DNA of 47,711 bases from the NCBI GenBank assembly GCA_903847205.1, contig CAINDA010000060.1:1-47711 (forward strand). Reading direction: 5' to 3'. Position numbers and translations under genes: made by a program. The notes beneath the pieces are model-generated. The model saw only the letters and a program-made list of their open reading frames with translations, did not search any database and had not been told where the DNA came from. Positions within the stretch are counted from its first letter, which is position 1; every line of letters starts with the position of its first letter. This document shows positions 20,601 to 28,831 of this stretch, piece after piece. The stretch is from an uncultured Bacteroidota bacterium (GTDB lineage Bacteria; Bacteroidota; Bacteroidia; 2-12-FULL-35-15).

Positions 20601-22135
20601 CCATTTGTTCCATTAGTTCCAGTAGCACCAGTATAGCCATTTGTACCGTTAGTTCCAGTCGCACCTGTAGAGCCAGAACTTCCAGTAGAACCATTTGTTC
20701 CATTAGTTCCTGTAGCACCTGTAGAGCCTGTTGAACCCGAACTTCCTGTCGCACCATTTGTTCCATTAGTACCAGTTGCACCTGTAGAACCAGAACTTCC
20801 AGTAGAACCAGTACTTCCGGTTGATCCAGTAGAGCCAACTGCACCAGCATCAGTAATATTCCAAGATGCCCATGTGCCTGAACCGCCGATTAAATCAACA
20901 GTAACTATTAAAGACGTTCCGCTAAAAGATGTGATGATTCCTTCCATATAGTTGGATGGAGTTGTTGTATATGATATTCTAATTCTGTTTCCAACTGTAA
21001 AGGCAGATGCTGTTGCAGCCAAATTTGTAGTAAAGGTTTTACTTCCTGTTCCAATTAAAAAAGAAGTTGTAGAAGTTAAACCGGAATAACCGATACCGAT
21101 AGCACCGGTTCCACCCGTTGAACCCATTCCTCCTGTCGCTCCAGTTGAGCCGGTTGATCCAATAGAGCCTGTACTTCCGGTTGAACCATTTGTTCCATTA
21201 GTTCCAGTAGCACCAGTATAGCCATTTGTACCGTTAGTTCCTGTCGCTCCTGTAGAACCATTTGTTCCATTAGTTCCTGTAGCACCTGTAGAGCCTGTTG
21301 AACCCGAACTTCCTGTCGCACCATTTGTTCCATTAGTACCAGTTGCACCTGTAGAACCAGAACTTCCAGTAGAACCCATTCCTCCTGTCGCTCCAGTTGA
21401 GCCGGTTGATCCCGTAGAACCAATAGAGCCTGTACTTCCGGTCGAACCGTTTGTTCCATTTGTACCAGTAGCCCCTGTCGAACCATTTGTTCCATTAGTT
21501 CCAGTTGCACCTGTAGATCCAGTATTTCCAGTCGAACCATTTGTTCCATTTGTACCAGCAGCACCTGTAGAGCCAGTACTTCCTGTGTAACCATTTGTTC
21601 CATTAGCACCAGTTGATCCTATAGAACCGTTAATGCCTGTAGCTCCAGTTAAGCCATTAGCTCCAGCAACTCCAGTTGCACCAATTGAACCTGTAATGCC
21701 ATTTGTACCTGTTGCTCCGATACTTCCCGTTCCTCCAATGATTCCAGTTGTACCCGTTGATCCCACTGGGCCGATAGCCTGTACCCAATATGTTCCATTC
21801 CAGTACCAAAATCCTAATCCTCCGCCTGTCATAGATGCATTAGTATTATAAACTAGCAGTGAAATTGCGGGATGTGAAATTGTAGATGCGTCTGTTGTAG
21901 AAGTTAAACTTATTCTTGGAATAAGCAGTCCTTTATTTGCGCTGGTAATATCAAGCATTGCAGAAGAATCCGGAAACGCTCCTGTAGTATTAACACTTAA
22001 GTTTTGTGCAATACCCTTTTCGGATAATTGAATAAAAATAAACAGCAGACAAATAATGCTTATTAAAGAAAAACGTTTCGTTTGCTTTTGCAGCCTTTGA
22101 GGACTCCCGTTTAATAGTAATTGTCTGCTTTCCAT
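17654..22135 (-). CDS. Collagen-like fibre protein with S74 auto-processing chaperone
   Basis: This 1493-residue protein has an N-terminal hydrophobic signal (about residues 23-44) and the fibre-head signature [14 protein letters not shown]...[12 protein letters not shown]. About 950 residues of G-X-T collagen-like triplets ([13 protein letters not shown]) follow, broken by three copies of an 89-residue non-collagen module. A beta-rich stalk (VGIGTxTPxxxL repeats) leads to a C-terminal peptidase S74 domain from about residue 1342: SDAKLKTNI carries the Ser1357/Lys1362 dyad pattern, and [15 protein letters not shown] follows. S74 domains trimerise fibres and usually cut themselves off; the final coiled coil ([12 protein letters not shown]) fits this. 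The triplets lack proline, so stability may come from Thr and Asn. It is the first gene of operon A, behind the shared palindrome at 22225. A phage-tail-like or adhesive fibre is the best reading. Confidence 0.9.
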   Translation of the reverse strand: MESRQLLLNGSPQRLQKQTKRFSLISIICLLFIFIQLSEKGIAQNLSVNTTGAFPDSSAMLDITSANKGLLIPRISLTSTTDASTISHPAISLLVYNTNASMTGGGLGFWYWNGTYWVQAIGPVGSTGTTGIIGGTGSIGATGTNGITGSIGATGVAGANGLTGATGINGSIGSTGANGTNGYTGSTGSTGAAGTNGTNGSTGNTGSTGATGTNGTNGSTGATGTNGTNGSTGSTGSIGSTGSTGSTGATGGMGSTGSSGSTGATGTNGTNGATGSSGSTGSTGATGTNGTNGSTGATGTNGTNGYTGATGTNGTNGSTGSTGSIGSTGSTGATGGMGSTGGTGAIGIGYSGLTSTTSFLIGTGSKTFTTNLAATASAFTVGNRIRISYTTTPSNYMEGIITSFSGTSLIVTVDLIGGSGTWASWNITDAGAVGSTGSTGSTGSTGSSGSTGATGTNGTNGATGSSGSTGSTGATGTNGTNGSTGSSGSTGATGTNGTNGYTGATGTNGTNGSTGSTGSIGSTGSTGSTGSTGATGGMGSTGSSGSTGATGATGINGTNGSTGSTGSIGSTGSTGATGGMGSTGGTGAVGIGYSGLTSTTSFLIGTGSKTFTTNLTASASAFTVGNRIRISYTTTPSNYMEGIVTSFSGTSLIVTVDLIGGSGTWASWNIIDAGAVGSTGSTGSTGSTGSTGTNGTNGSTGSSGSTGSTGATGTNGTNGSTGSSGSTGATGTNGTNGSTGATGTNGTNGSTGSTGSIGSTGSTGSTGATGGIGSTGSSGSTGSTGAAGTNGTNGSTGSTGSIGSTGSTGSTGATGGMGSTGGTGAIGIGYSGLTSTTSFLIGTGSKTFTTNLTSSASAFTVGNRIRISYTTTPSNYMEGIVTSFSGTSLIVTVDLIGGSGTWASWNITDAGAVGSTGSTGSTGSTGATGTNGTNGSTGSSGSTGANGTNGSTGSSGSTGATGTNGTNGSTGSSGSTGATGTNGTNGTNGSTGSSGATGGTGGTGSSGSTGATGPTGNTGTQGITGATGNNGATGNNGVQGVTGVVGATGNNGAQGVTGVIGATGNIGSTGSTGSTGPTGADGAASAWSRKGNVGTTPSTAAIGSAVNNDFIGTTDAKDFVFASNNLERIRMSSAGNIGIGTVTPQSKLDIEGGITIGATYSGSNAAPTNGAIIEGNVGIGTVVPSSKLHVSNAGSEGFEFYPGYTTNVNIFQGYNRWSTVYTSLDSRFADYHFKVGSTEKLTINTSGFVGIGATSPGYLLTISGTNPQLSIANSTAGNETSILFNTNISGKSNWYVGQNEASIGQGNFGFYGTSYGQVLTLQGNNGYVGIGTATPGYLLTVNGQPAANGYTQFTNYSDAKLKTNITDIDSCLNKILRLHPVKFNYNQDYLKLVNDSIRPNDAVALQKVHKGFIAQEVNQIFPEMVGTSTVKGKTYFDLNLSYLQVYLVKAIQEQQKLIIGQQQQLNLKDSVSTTMQNQINQLIIQVQQLQNPK
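19401..19666 (-). repeat. Non-collagen module, copy 3 of 3 in the fibre
   Basis: This 266-base block is almost identical to blocks at 20112 and 20841. It encodes a folded module ([20 protein letters not shown] ... [18 protein letters not shown] ... [15 protein letters not shown]) that interrupts the collagen triplets. Confidence 0.92.
20112..20377 (-). repeat. Non-collagen module, copy 2 of 3 in the fibre
   Basis: This is the same 266-base block as at 19401 and 20841. It starts 711 bases from the former and 729 bases from the latter. Only a few substitutions separate the copies, so duplication or gene conversion was recent. Confidence 0.92.
20841..21106 (-). repeat. Non-collagen module, copy 1 of 3 in the fibre
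   Basis: This is the copy nearest the N-terminus. It differs from the other two by a handful of bases (for example GIITSFSG instead of GIVTSFSG). Confidence 0.92.
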
Positions 22136-22179
22136 TATTGAATTTTTTTCGTTATAAAATGCACGAATTTATTTTGAAG

Positions 22180-22187
22180 CAAACCTA
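22180..22187 (-). promoter_or_regulatory. Candidate -7 element of operon A
   Basis: On the minus strand this reads TAGGTTTG, an exact match to the Bacteroidetes -7 consensus TAnnTTTG, 45 bases ahead of the fibre start. No TTTG is found at the usual -33 spacing, which would fit a promoter that needs an activator. The palindrome at 22225-22242 lies just upstream. Confidence 0.4.
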
Positions 22188-22224
22188 TTTATAATTTTTG
22201 TTTTTATTTTGACCACCTTTCATC

Positions 22225-22242
22225 AAACCTTACATGTGTAAG
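22225..22242. promoter_or_regulatory. Palindromic operator candidate, operon A copy
   Basis: The site contains CTTACATGTGTAAG (arms CTTACA and TGTAAG around TG), preceded by AAAC. The same core occurs at 28704-28716 ahead of operon B. On the minus strand both sites carry TTG, a 17-base gap, then TAAGGTTT, so the palindrome may overlap a promoter. It starts 90 bases upstream of the fibre gene. The binding protein is unknown. Confidence 0.6.
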
Positions 22243-22484
22243 AAAGTGTCAAAATTTGTTACAAAAAAGAGGGTTAAATTTTAATTTATTTTGAAGTTAA
22301 AATTTTGAAACAGCTGATAAATAAATGATTGTCTTTTTGGAGAAAAGTTTTTGGGAGGAATTTATTTTAAAAAATATTTTTTTAACCCTATATTTTGCTC
22401 TAAGGTTATAGGCTGTTTTCGTAAGAAAACGAGATTTTTATACAAAAACGAATATGTTTTTTAAAAAACTGTTTTTCGGTGACG

Positions 22485-22506
22485 GCGTTTTTTGGAAAAA
22501 AAACGC
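22485..22506. terminator. AT-rich hairpin downstream of operon B
   Basis: GCGTTTTTT, a GGAA loop and AAAAAACGC form a perfect 9-base-pair stem 57 bases after the GspF-like stop. It lacks a clear U-tract after the stem on the minus strand, so a terminator role is only possible. Confidence 0.35.
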
Positions 22507-22562
22507 GCGCATCTTTTAAAAATTAGATTTCTTGATTTTAAAAAATATGGAGAAGAATATTC

Positions 22563-23708
22563 TTAGCCGACAGTTGAACTCATTTGAAACAAAGGCAGGT
22601 ACATCGCAACAAGAATAATTGCAACTAGAAGTCCGAGAAAAATTATCATAACTGGTTCAATCAAACTTCCTAATATGCTTGTCTGGTGCTCGACTTCATC
22701 GGAGTATTGCTTTGCTAGTTTTGAAAATATTACATCCAGCTGGTTCACTTCTTCAGCTACTTTTATTAATGAAATCATCCGCTTATTGTATATTTTAAAT
22801 TTTGCTAAACTCAGGTGCAATGCTTTACCTTTCATCACATCATCTTTTATTGTGTCAAGCGAAATTTCAATCGGGTAAAACCCAACCATTTTTTTTACTA
22901 AGTCAATTGCAGTAACCAAAGGCGTTTTAGCGCTGATCAATAAATTCATTGACTGGCAGAAACGTGCAAGATATATTTTACTTATCATGTCTTTCATAAT
23001 AGGAGTGTGAAGTAATACATCTGCACTCAGCTTCCTATACCAGACTGCCCTTCTTTGCCTGTAAAGAAAAGTAATGACAATCGTAATCCCTAAAATCATG
23101 TACAATGAATAATTTGAAAAGGCATCTGACAGCCGGATGATGAGCCTTGTGAAATACGGAAGCTCTCCTTTAAAACGTTTGAAAACATCCGAAAACATGG
23201 GAACTACAAATTTCATCATAAAAAATATCGCGCCGAAGGAAGCAGAAAAAACTACAACAGGATAAGAGAGTGCGCTTGTTAACTGCCGTTTCTGCTGAAT
23301 TTTTTTGGAGAAAAAAAGAGAAAGCTCCATAAGCACTTCTATTAACCTTCCGCTCTCTTCGCCGATCTGCATGCTGTAATATTCATATGCAGAAAACATA
23401 CCTGTCAGCTCAACTGCTTTTGATAAGCCGGCCCCGGCTATCAAGGATTCTTTTATGGAAGTAAATAAAATTTTATCTTTTTCTTTTGTCTGCTCCTCTT
23501 CTATTAATTCCATAGCAGAGCGGATATCAACGCCTGCTGAAAAGAGGATGCAGAGCTCAGAATAAAAACGTTCTTTCTTTTTATCGCTGAAGCCTGCTCC
23601 AAACAACTTCAAATCTTTATTTAGAAAATCAAGCGATGCGCTTTTCTCTTTTTTAGATTCGGGCTTTTTCTTAACCAAATCAAATTTATTTAAATCAATT
23701 TTGGGCAT
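22563..23708 (-). CDS. gspF: GspF/PilC-type inner-membrane platform protein
   Basis: This 381-residue protein carries two T2SSF domains: residues about 48-165 (FYSELCILFSAGVDIRSAME, then GEESGRL) and about 240-365 (FCQSMNLLISAKTPLVTAI, then VAEEVNQLDVIF). Three membrane segments follow or lie between them (about 150-172, 200-218, 350-374). GspF/PilC forms the membrane platform on which the ATPase drives pilin assembly. It ends operon B, 2 bases after the GspJ-like gene. The matching ATPase is not in the window. Confidence 0.93.
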   Translation of the reverse strand: MPKIDLNKFDLVKKKPESKKEKSASLDFLNKDLKLFGAGFSDKKKERFYSELCILFSAGVDIRSAMELIEEEQTKEKDKILFTSIKESLIAGAGLSKAVELTGMFSAYEYYSMQIGEESGRLIEVLMELSLFFSKKIQQKRQLTSALSYPVVVFSASFGAIFFMMKFVVPMFSDVFKRFKGELPYFTRLIIRLSDAFSNYSLYMILGITIVITFLYRQRRAVWYRKLSADVLLHTPIMKDMISKIYLARFCQSMNLLISAKTPLVTAIDLVKKMVGFYPIEISLDTIKDDVMKGKALHLSLAKFKIYNKRMISLIKVAEEVNQLDVIFSKLAKQYSDEVEHQTSILGSLIEPVMIIFLGLLVAIILVAMYLPLFQMSSTVG

Positions 23709-23710
23709 AC

Positions 23711-24211
23711 TTAATTGTTCTGCAAATGCTGTATTTGTTTATTGACCATTGTTTCAGCACTGTAATTTTTTGTAAAATGAAAATGCTCCGACTCACCGAA
23801 CAGCATGACATCAAATGAAAAATTATTTACTTGTGCATCAGAGGACTCAATGGATTCAGTTAGATAAATGGGAATAACATTTTTTGGAGCAAACATAAAG
23901 GTGTCTGTTATTTCTCGGTCTTTTCTCAAAATAAAATTTTCTTTAAAATCATATTGAAGCGGTAATTTGTTTTCATAATTAAGCATAAGTTTATCTGTAT
24001 CGAAAGTTACTGATGCGGCATTTATAAAATCTGTATTCAAAACCGTATTTAACTGCATGGCTGAGACAATTTCTCTTTTAATTTTACTGTAATTTATATA
24101 CTGCCTATATATTATTGAATAGCCGGTATAACAAAAGCCGATAACGATACTGCTGATGATCATTCCTATCAGCAGTTCCAATAATGTAAAAGCCTGCATC
24201 TTTTTGATCAT
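23711..24211 (-). CDS. GspJ/PilW-like minor pseudopilin
   Basis: This 166-residue protein starts with a class III prepilin signal: KKMQA, then FTLLELLIGMIISSIVIG. Glu at +5 is present; the residue before the cut is Ala, not the usual Gly. The C-terminal part is a small beta domain. It overlaps the upstream pseudopilin gene by 4 bases and sits 2 bases before gspF. Order and size fit a GspJ-type tip protein, but the subfamily is uncertain. Confidence 0.8.
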   Translation of the reverse strand: MIKKMQAFTLLELLIGMIISSIVIGFCYTGYSIIYRQYINYSKIKREIVSAMQLNTVLNTDFINAASVTFDTDKLMLNYENKLPLQYDFKENFILRKDREITDTFMFAPKNVIPIYLTESIESSDAQVNNFSFDVMLFGESEHFHFTKNYSAETMVNKQIQHLQNN

Positions 24212-24558
24212 TCGATTAAAATTAATTCATTCCTGACAGCGATTATTTTCCCGCTTTTATTTACAGCCGATAAAGAAAGTTTATACACATTCTCTGTCTG
24301 GGAGTATAGCTCAACTGTTTTTTTTATAGTCCAGTCACCGACTTGTTTTTCAGAGTCAATAAAATTTTTCTCCATTTTTATTCCTATTGCTTCCTCGTTC
24401 AATAGTAAAGACGCTTTTAGCTGGACACGCTGATTATCGGAATTCAATACATTTGAATAAATCATTGTTGCTGCGCCGAAACAGACAATAATAATTATCA
24501 TTGCTATTAAGGATTCCATCAGCGTGGATGCTTTCAGCTTATGATTTAGTTGAACCAT
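24208..24558 (-). CDS. GspI-like minor pseudopilin
   Basis: This 116-residue protein has the prepilin-type start KLKA followed by STLMESLIAMIIIIVCFG, with Glu at +5 and Ala at -1. The short beta-rich C-terminus (WTIKKTVELYSQTENVYKLS) suits GspI/PilV-type minor pilins. It overlaps the upstream gene by 13 bases and the downstream one by 4, so translation is coupled. Confidence 0.75.
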   Translation of the reverse strand: MVQLNHKLKASTLMESLIAMIIIIVCFGAATMIYSNVLNSDNQRVQLKASLLLNEEAIGIKMEKNFIDSEKQVGDWTIKKTVELYSQTENVYKLSLSAVNKSGKIIAVRNELILIE

Positions 24559-25811
24559 TTAACAATTCTTTTTACTTTGGACTCTTCCGTCAGGTTAATT
24601 CCTGTGTAATATTTCGGGAGTTTGGTTATGTCAATAACTGCATTCAATAAATGGTTTTCATACATGGATGAAGCGGTGCTTAACATTATTTTGGAACACA
24701 TTAAACTTCCGTCAATTGTGCCTTTTAGATCAACATAGCCGTTGGAATAAACCTGCCCGATAATTACTGCCTTCTCTGAAACCAAGAGACCAGCCTGCTT
24801 TAAAACCGCCGCATCATTTTTATAGATAAATACACTTCCTGAAATAGTATCCTTTTCATTTAAAATAATTTCTGATGATCCAATTGATTTTTCGTCCTTA
24901 ACAAGTCCTAAAACACTTGGGTAGGTTAATGTCACATTCTCGTCCATACTGATTGTGTCGGATGCGAACAGCTGCATATTCCCCCTGAAATTTTTTTCGA
25001 TATTTATTTTTGGTGCATATAAAATCACATCTTTTAGTAATGCGTTTGAAGAAACGGTAATCTGCTTATTGGATATAACTGCAATATTTCCTGAATATAC
25101 CCCTCCTGAAATTACCATTGGAACGGTGCTTATAAAAACCAATGTTTTATTTTGAAAGCTGTTATAGAGTGAATCTCCTCTCAGTTCATTTCCTATTCTG
25201 ATACTACTGTCGTTTTCTGTGAGTGATTTCTTTGAGAATACATCCTCGATATGCTCAATCAATTCTTTATTAAACTTTGGAAGAGTTTTATCACTTTGTG
25301 TAATCTCACCATTAATCAGTGTGCTTCCGAAGAAACTCTCACCTTCTATATATGCCCTTTTTACTCCCGCCTTGGGCAGGCAGGCATTACCTTTAATCAA
25401 GGTGCTTCCGCAAAGGGCAAGGGGTTTATCCTCATCCGCTAAATACAGGCTCCATAAATGTTCGCTGTCGGGATAATAACCGGCCTGAGCAATCCGCGTA
25501 ACTGCTTTGTTTTTAAATACTGCTTTTGAAATTATTATTTCGTTTGCCCCCCAAAGTTTTCTGCTGAGGATGACACTGTCGATAGCTTTACTGAATAAGT
25601 CAATTGTCTTCTGCTGGTTTAAGCCAATTAATGACTGTTTTGACAACAGCAGATTTAAGCCGGAATCTGCATCCAGATTTAACTGCCGGCTGATTTCAAA
25701 ATTCTCGAATTGGATTCTAGTAAGATATGCAGATAGAATCAGGGCACTGCTGGTAATTGCAATAATTAAGGAAATAACAATTGCATAAAATAAAGACCCG
25801 GCTTTTATCAT
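24546..25811 (-). CDS. GspK/PilX-like pseudopilin fused to a beta-helix
   Basis: This 421-residue protein begins MIKAGSLFYAIVISLIIAIT: a prepilin-like hydrophobic helix after a Gly, without Glu at +5, as in GspK. From about residue 140 it carries polar beta-helix turns like those of bactofilin or polymer-forming proteins (GSTLIKGNACLP, GESFFGSTLINGEI, SGSVFIYKNDA, GQVYSNGYVDLKGTIDGSL). GspK proteins normally carry a SAM-like helical domain instead, so this architecture is odd. It overlaps the MORN gene by 4 bases (ATGA) and the GspI-like gene by 13. A tip protein with a stacked beta domain is the best reading. Confidence 0.65.
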   Translation of the reverse strand: MIKAGSLFYAIVISLIIAITSSALILSAYLTRIQFENFEISRQLNLDADSGLNLLLSKQSLIGLNQQKTIDLFSKAIDSVILSRKLWGANEIIISKAVFKNKAVTRIAQAGYYPDSEHLWSLYLADEDKPLALCGSTLIKGNACLPKAGVKRAYIEGESFFGSTLINGEITQSDKTLPKFNKELIEHIEDVFSKKSLTENDSSIRIGNELRGDSLYNSFQNKTLVFISTVPMVISGGVYSGNIAVISNKQITVSSNALLKDVILYAPKINIEKNFRGNMQLFASDTISMDENVTLTYPSVLGLVKDEKSIGSSEIILNEKDTISGSVFIYKNDAAVLKQAGLLVSEKAVIIGQVYSNGYVDLKGTIDGSLMCSKIMLSTASSMYENHLLNAVIDITKLPKYYTGINLTEESKVKRIVKWFN

Positions 25812-26590
25812 TTGCCCTTCTGTTCTATTTTTACAGGTTTTTCGGAGCTGTCCTTCTTTTTAAAGAACGATTTAATTTTTTCTTTAAATGTTTTTTTAGG
25901 TTTAACAGCTGGAGTGTTTTTTTTAGTTTTTATTTCTGCAGGTTTAATTTTTTTATTGTCTTTTTTCCTGAAAAACGATTTTGTTTTTTCTTTTGCTGTT
26001 TTGAATTTTTCAGAAATTTTATTTCCAGATTTTTTAGGTGAAGAAGATTCCTTAACAGGAATTTTTGGCTGCCTGATAATCTCTATTCCGTTTTTAAACA
26101 TTTTTTTTCTGATGATTTTTCCGCCATCATAATTTGTTTGAGTGCCGTTAAGCTTGCCGTTCTTATATTCTGCCTCCTCAGTCATATTCCCATTCACATC
26201 AAAATTTTTAGAATGGCCTGCTTTTAAGCCCTGCCTCCATGTATTTATTTCCTTGATTTTTCCATTATCATACCAGGTGATCCATTCTCCTTTTTTTAAA
26301 CCTTTTTTAAACAAGCCTTTTTCTTTTAAATTACCATTGAGGAAAAATGAAGTGTAGAACCCATTAAGGATTTTGCCGGAGTAGCCTCCTTCAGTTTCCA
26401 TTATTTTGTTTGAGGAATACCAATAGTAAGTCCGGTCTTCTTTAACATTTATCTTCGTATTCTTTGAAGATACATCTGTTTTTAAAGTATATTCGGGATA
26501 GTTCACATAAACAGTATAGCACTCTTTCTGCTTCATTTGAGCAGTAACAGTTTGTGAAATCAATAAGGCAAGAAAGATGATTTTTTTCAA
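25808..26590 (-). CDS. MORN/YwqK-repeat exported protein
   Basis: This 260-residue protein starts at TTG (26590); its signal peptide MKKIIFLALLISQTVTAQ follows directly, and no better ATG lies nearby. Residues about 65-170 hold MORN-type repeats (LNGFYTSFFLNGNLKEKGLF, KKGEWITWYDNGKIKE, GKLNGTQTNYDGGKI) as in the YwqK family, often annotated as antitoxin-like although its role is unclear. The last 90 residues are very lysine rich (KKDNKKIKPAEIKTKKN), possibly nucleic-acid or surface binding. It overlaps the GspK-like gene by ATGA. Confidence 0.75.
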   Translation of the reverse strand: MKKIIFLALLISQTVTAQMKQKECYTVYVNYPEYTLKTDVSSKNTKINVKEDRTYYWYSSNKIMETEGGYSGKILNGFYTSFFLNGNLKEKGLFKKGLKKGEWITWYDNGKIKEINTWRQGLKAGHSKNFDVNGNMTEEAEYKNGKLNGTQTNYDGGKIIRKKMFKNGIEIIRQPKIPVKESSSPKKSGNKISEKFKTAKEKTKSFFRKKDNKKIKPAEIKTKKNTPAVKPKKTFKEKIKSFFKKKDSSEKPVKIEQKGK

Positions 26591-26610
26591 TTCTGTGATA
26601 TTTTCAAGAT

Positions 26611-28038
26611 TTATTTCATTTTTGCTAACATGTCTTCATTCAGCGTCAGGAACTCTAAAATTTTGTACCTGCCTTCGTTAACCGCGTTAAAATTCCTGTG
26701 GAGCTCAGCAATTTTTTTATCTGTTTTTATCACTTGGTCAGTGCAGCAAGATTTTAGTAATTTAATAAATTTAAGGGCGCTCAAATATTTTTCAATCTCT
26801 TTTTCTTTGTTTATTTTTCGGGAAGCATTTTTTAAAATATTAAGGGCCGGTGCTTTTTCGCCGTTTAAAAAATAATTTAATGCCAGGAAGAGCTTTGTTT
26901 CAGCTTCGGAAAAAGAAATTTCTTTTTTGAAGGTGGTTTCTCTTAACAGCTTATTCAATCTTAATATTGCATCTGGGTAACGCCCTTCATAAAAAGCAAC
27001 AACTGCTATGCGGTAATTAATCAAAATAAAACCGGGCAGGTTTTCAGGATCAATTTCTTCTTCAAGAGAATCATCCTCTGAATAAAAATTTGAAAAATTT
27101 GATTTATGGGCTTTATATTTAATTGTGGAGATTAAAAAATGGGAGGCAAAACAGCTGTGCCCGAATAAATACATTGTTTCTGTTTTTTCAATTATTTTAT
27201 CATAATAAATACCTGCGTTCTTATAAAGCCCATGCTGTAAATAATATTCAAAATATAAAAAATGAATAACCGAAATTAAATGTGTGTAAACTTTGTCTTC
27301 ACTATGCGTTTCAATAATTTCGAGTGATTCTTGCAGCATCTCTTCAATGGTTTTAACTTCATCGGTCTTAACTGCTCCTGCTGTAAATAAATCGAAATGG
27401 ACATTAAGTATGTTTTTATAAACCGTCAAACGATGCGACTCATAATGCCTGCATACGTTTTTCATTTCTTTTTTTAATAGAACGAGCCGGGTTAGTTCCT
27501 GTTCGCTCCGGCTTAAATAGTATTCACTTAAAGCCTTGCAAAACAATGATAATAAATCTTCCGCTTTGTCCTGTGCCTGATTATTGGCAGTGCATTTATT
27601 GTAGAGCTGTGAATAATCACGATATTTTGGAGAATAAAGATGAAGTCTTTTTAATGCCTTATAGATGGATGTCAGTTCATACGGCATATCTTTATTAATC
27701 AGCTCTGCTTCTAATTTTTTTAATATTTGAATCGCTGTTGCACGGGGAGCGTTATAAAGCAGGTATTCAATCTTTGCTATAGTTTGAATTAATTCAATAC
27801 GGCTCTCACTCACATTTTTTAATAAAAAGAGCTGTACTATTTCATTTAATCTTGATTTAAGGGTATAATAAGCTGCTGACTTGACATTGAGTTTTTTAAT
27901 CAATTCTCCGTTAGTAATCTTCTCTTTACGGTAAGCGGTCAGCAATGCCAAATATTTATCTGCTTTCGATTCCTGGATCTGTGATGACAGAAGTGAATAA
28001 TCTTTTTCAGTTAATTGAAGAATTGTTTTTTGCAGCAT
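26611..28038 (-). CDS. Helical-repeat protein of unknown function
   Basis: This 475-residue, entirely helical protein shows no signal peptide, so it should be cytoplasmic. The first 80 residues (KYLALLTAYRKEKITNGELI, then YYTLKSRLNEIVQLFL) look like a small helical, HTH-like module. The rest resembles TPR or similar helix-turn-helix repeats (YYLQHGLYKNAGIYYDKII, FYEGRYPDAILRLNKLLR). It lies 57 bases after the receiver gene and 20 before the MORN gene. A regulator or scaffold for operon B is possible; I do not recognise a named family. Confidence 0.6.
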   Translation of the reverse strand: MLQKTILQLTEKDYSLLSSQIQESKADKYLALLTAYRKEKITNGELIKKLNVKSAAYYTLKSRLNEIVQLFLLKNVSESRIELIQTIAKIEYLLYNAPRATAIQILKKLEAELINKDMPYELTSIYKALKRLHLYSPKYRDYSQLYNKCTANNQAQDKAEDLLSLFCKALSEYYLSRSEQELTRLVLLKKEMKNVCRHYESHRLTVYKNILNVHFDLFTAGAVKTDEVKTIEEMLQESLEIIETHSEDKVYTHLISVIHFLYFEYYLQHGLYKNAGIYYDKIIEKTETMYLFGHSCFASHFLISTIKYKAHKSNFSNFYSEDDSLEEEIDPENLPGFILINYRIAVVAFYEGRYPDAILRLNKLLRETTFKKEISFSEAETKLFLALNYFLNGEKAPALNILKNASRKINKEKEIEKYLSALKFIKLLKSCCTDQVIKTDKKIAELHRNFNAVNEGRYKILEFLTLNEDMLAKMK

Positions 28039-28095
28039 AAAAAAAATATTTGATGTTTAGGAATTTGTTTTTTAAGAACAGAGCATAAATCCTGA

Positions 28096-28515
28096 TTAAC
28101 CCAAATCATCCAAATCCGCTTCAGTAAGCGGTTTGGTAATAAATTTAACCACCTGCTTATAATGACCTGCTTTTTCAATATCAAAAGGATGATCAGAAGA
28201 TGTGAGGATTACAATTTTTATTTCCTTTTTTAAAGAGGCAGAATAACTTTTAAACTCATCAAGAAATTGAAACCCGTCTAAAGAAGGCATGTTGATGTCC
28301 AGGAAGATGAATTCAGGGAGCAATTCCATTGAAACATTTTTAATCATTTCGATATTTTTAAAAAACTCTAACGAACATTCTGCCCCGCTGAATTTGTAAA
28401 CAGTTTCAGCAAAATGGTTTGATTTAATAATTATTTCGTTTATATGATTTTCAACTGCGCTGTCATCAATCAGCATGACAGTCTTGTGTTTTGGTTTAGG
28501 TGTTTTTGGTTTCAT
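28096..28515 (-). CDS. CheY-like response-regulator receiver
   Basis: This 139-residue protein is a single receiver domain. It shows the acidic pair in VMLIDDSAV, the phospho-acceptor Asp in FIFLDINMPSLDGFQFL, the switch Thr in VILTSSDHP and the conserved Lys in FITKPL. No output domain follows, so it acts through protein contacts. The ATG at 28515 is chosen; the same frame extends to a GTG at 28563 with a basic, non-conserved extension. It heads operon B behind the palindrome at 28698. No histidine kinase gene is in the window. Confidence 0.88.
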   Translation of the reverse strand: MKPKTPKPKHKTVMLIDDSAVENHINEIIIKSNHFAETVYKFSGAECSLEFFKNIEMIKNVSMELLPEFIFLDINMPSLDGFQFLDEFKSYSASLKKEIKIVILTSSDHPFDIEKAGHYKQVVKFITKPLTEADLDDLG

Positions 28516-28563
28516 TGCTGCAATATTATTTCTTTTGATTTTTTTAATATTAAACTTTTGCAC

Positions 28564-28831
28564 GCTGTATTAATCATATAAAGATAGAATAACCCGGCAA
28601 AAGAAAATTGTCTGATATAAAAAATCAAGCTGTTTCTGCGAAACAAATTTTGATAAAAGTAAGTACTTTTGGAATAAAAAAAATAACGAATATCACCAAA
28701 ACCTTACATGTGTAAGGTTTTTGCAATTTATGTATAAATCGGTTTTTATCCTTGCTCAGCTAAAAAGGAAATAATTTGTGTCTGGAGGAGATTCTTCTTT
28801 GTTCGTGGTGATTGCCGCGTTCTGCGTTTAA
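28564..28831. other. Intergenic region between operon C end and operon B
   Basis: This 268-base region contains no gene. Its notable content is the perfect palindrome at 28698-28721. A weak hairpin at that site is also the only terminator candidate for the upstream lipoprotein gene, but its GC-poor stem and distance of more than 100 bases make a regulatory role more likely. Confidence 0.55.
28698..28721. promoter_or_regulatory. Perfect palindromic operator candidate, operon B copy
   Basis: Eleven-base arms (AAAACCTTACA and TGTAAGGTTTT) flank TG. The core CTTACATGTGTAAG is identical to that at 22229-22242 ahead of operon A. On the minus strand it reads TTG, 17 bases, TAAGGTTTTG, matching the spacing at the other copy. 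It starts 135 bases before the GTG and 183 before the ATG of the receiver gene. Confidence 0.65.

Larger units (their letters stand above)
18893..21775. repeat. Collagen-like coding repeat tract (G-X-T triplets)
   Basis: This tract is built from 9-base units that on the minus strand encode Gly-X-Thr, with larger blocks of 27 to 45 bases ([13 protein letters not shown]) repeated many times. Long spurious open frames appear in other frames because the repeat period is a multiple of three. Such tracts recombine and change length easily, and short-read assembly may have collapsed copies. Confidence 0.9.
22136..22562. other. Intergenic region between operons B and A
   Basis: This AT-rich, 427-base stretch has no plausible gene. 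It holds the promoter-like elements and palindrome for operon A (22180-22242) and two AT-rich hairpins: GTTTTC/GAAAAC at 22415-22430 and a 9-base-pair stem at 22485-22506. The remainder shows nothing recognisable. Confidence 0.7.

Noticed and set aside
19012-21609. Long open frames in other frames of the collagen tract (for example 19012-19410, 20347-20850, 21076-21609)
   Set aside because: They follow from the repeat period being a multiple of three; their translations are low-complexity and have no starts or context of real genes.
18893-21775. CRISPR-like regular repeats
   Set aside because: The units are contiguous coding triplets without unique spacers, inside one long gene.
28698-28721. 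Rho-independent terminator for the lipoprotein gene
   Set aside because: The stem is GC-poor, lies more than 100 bases after the stop, and its core is repeated exactly upstream of another operon, so a binding site fits better.
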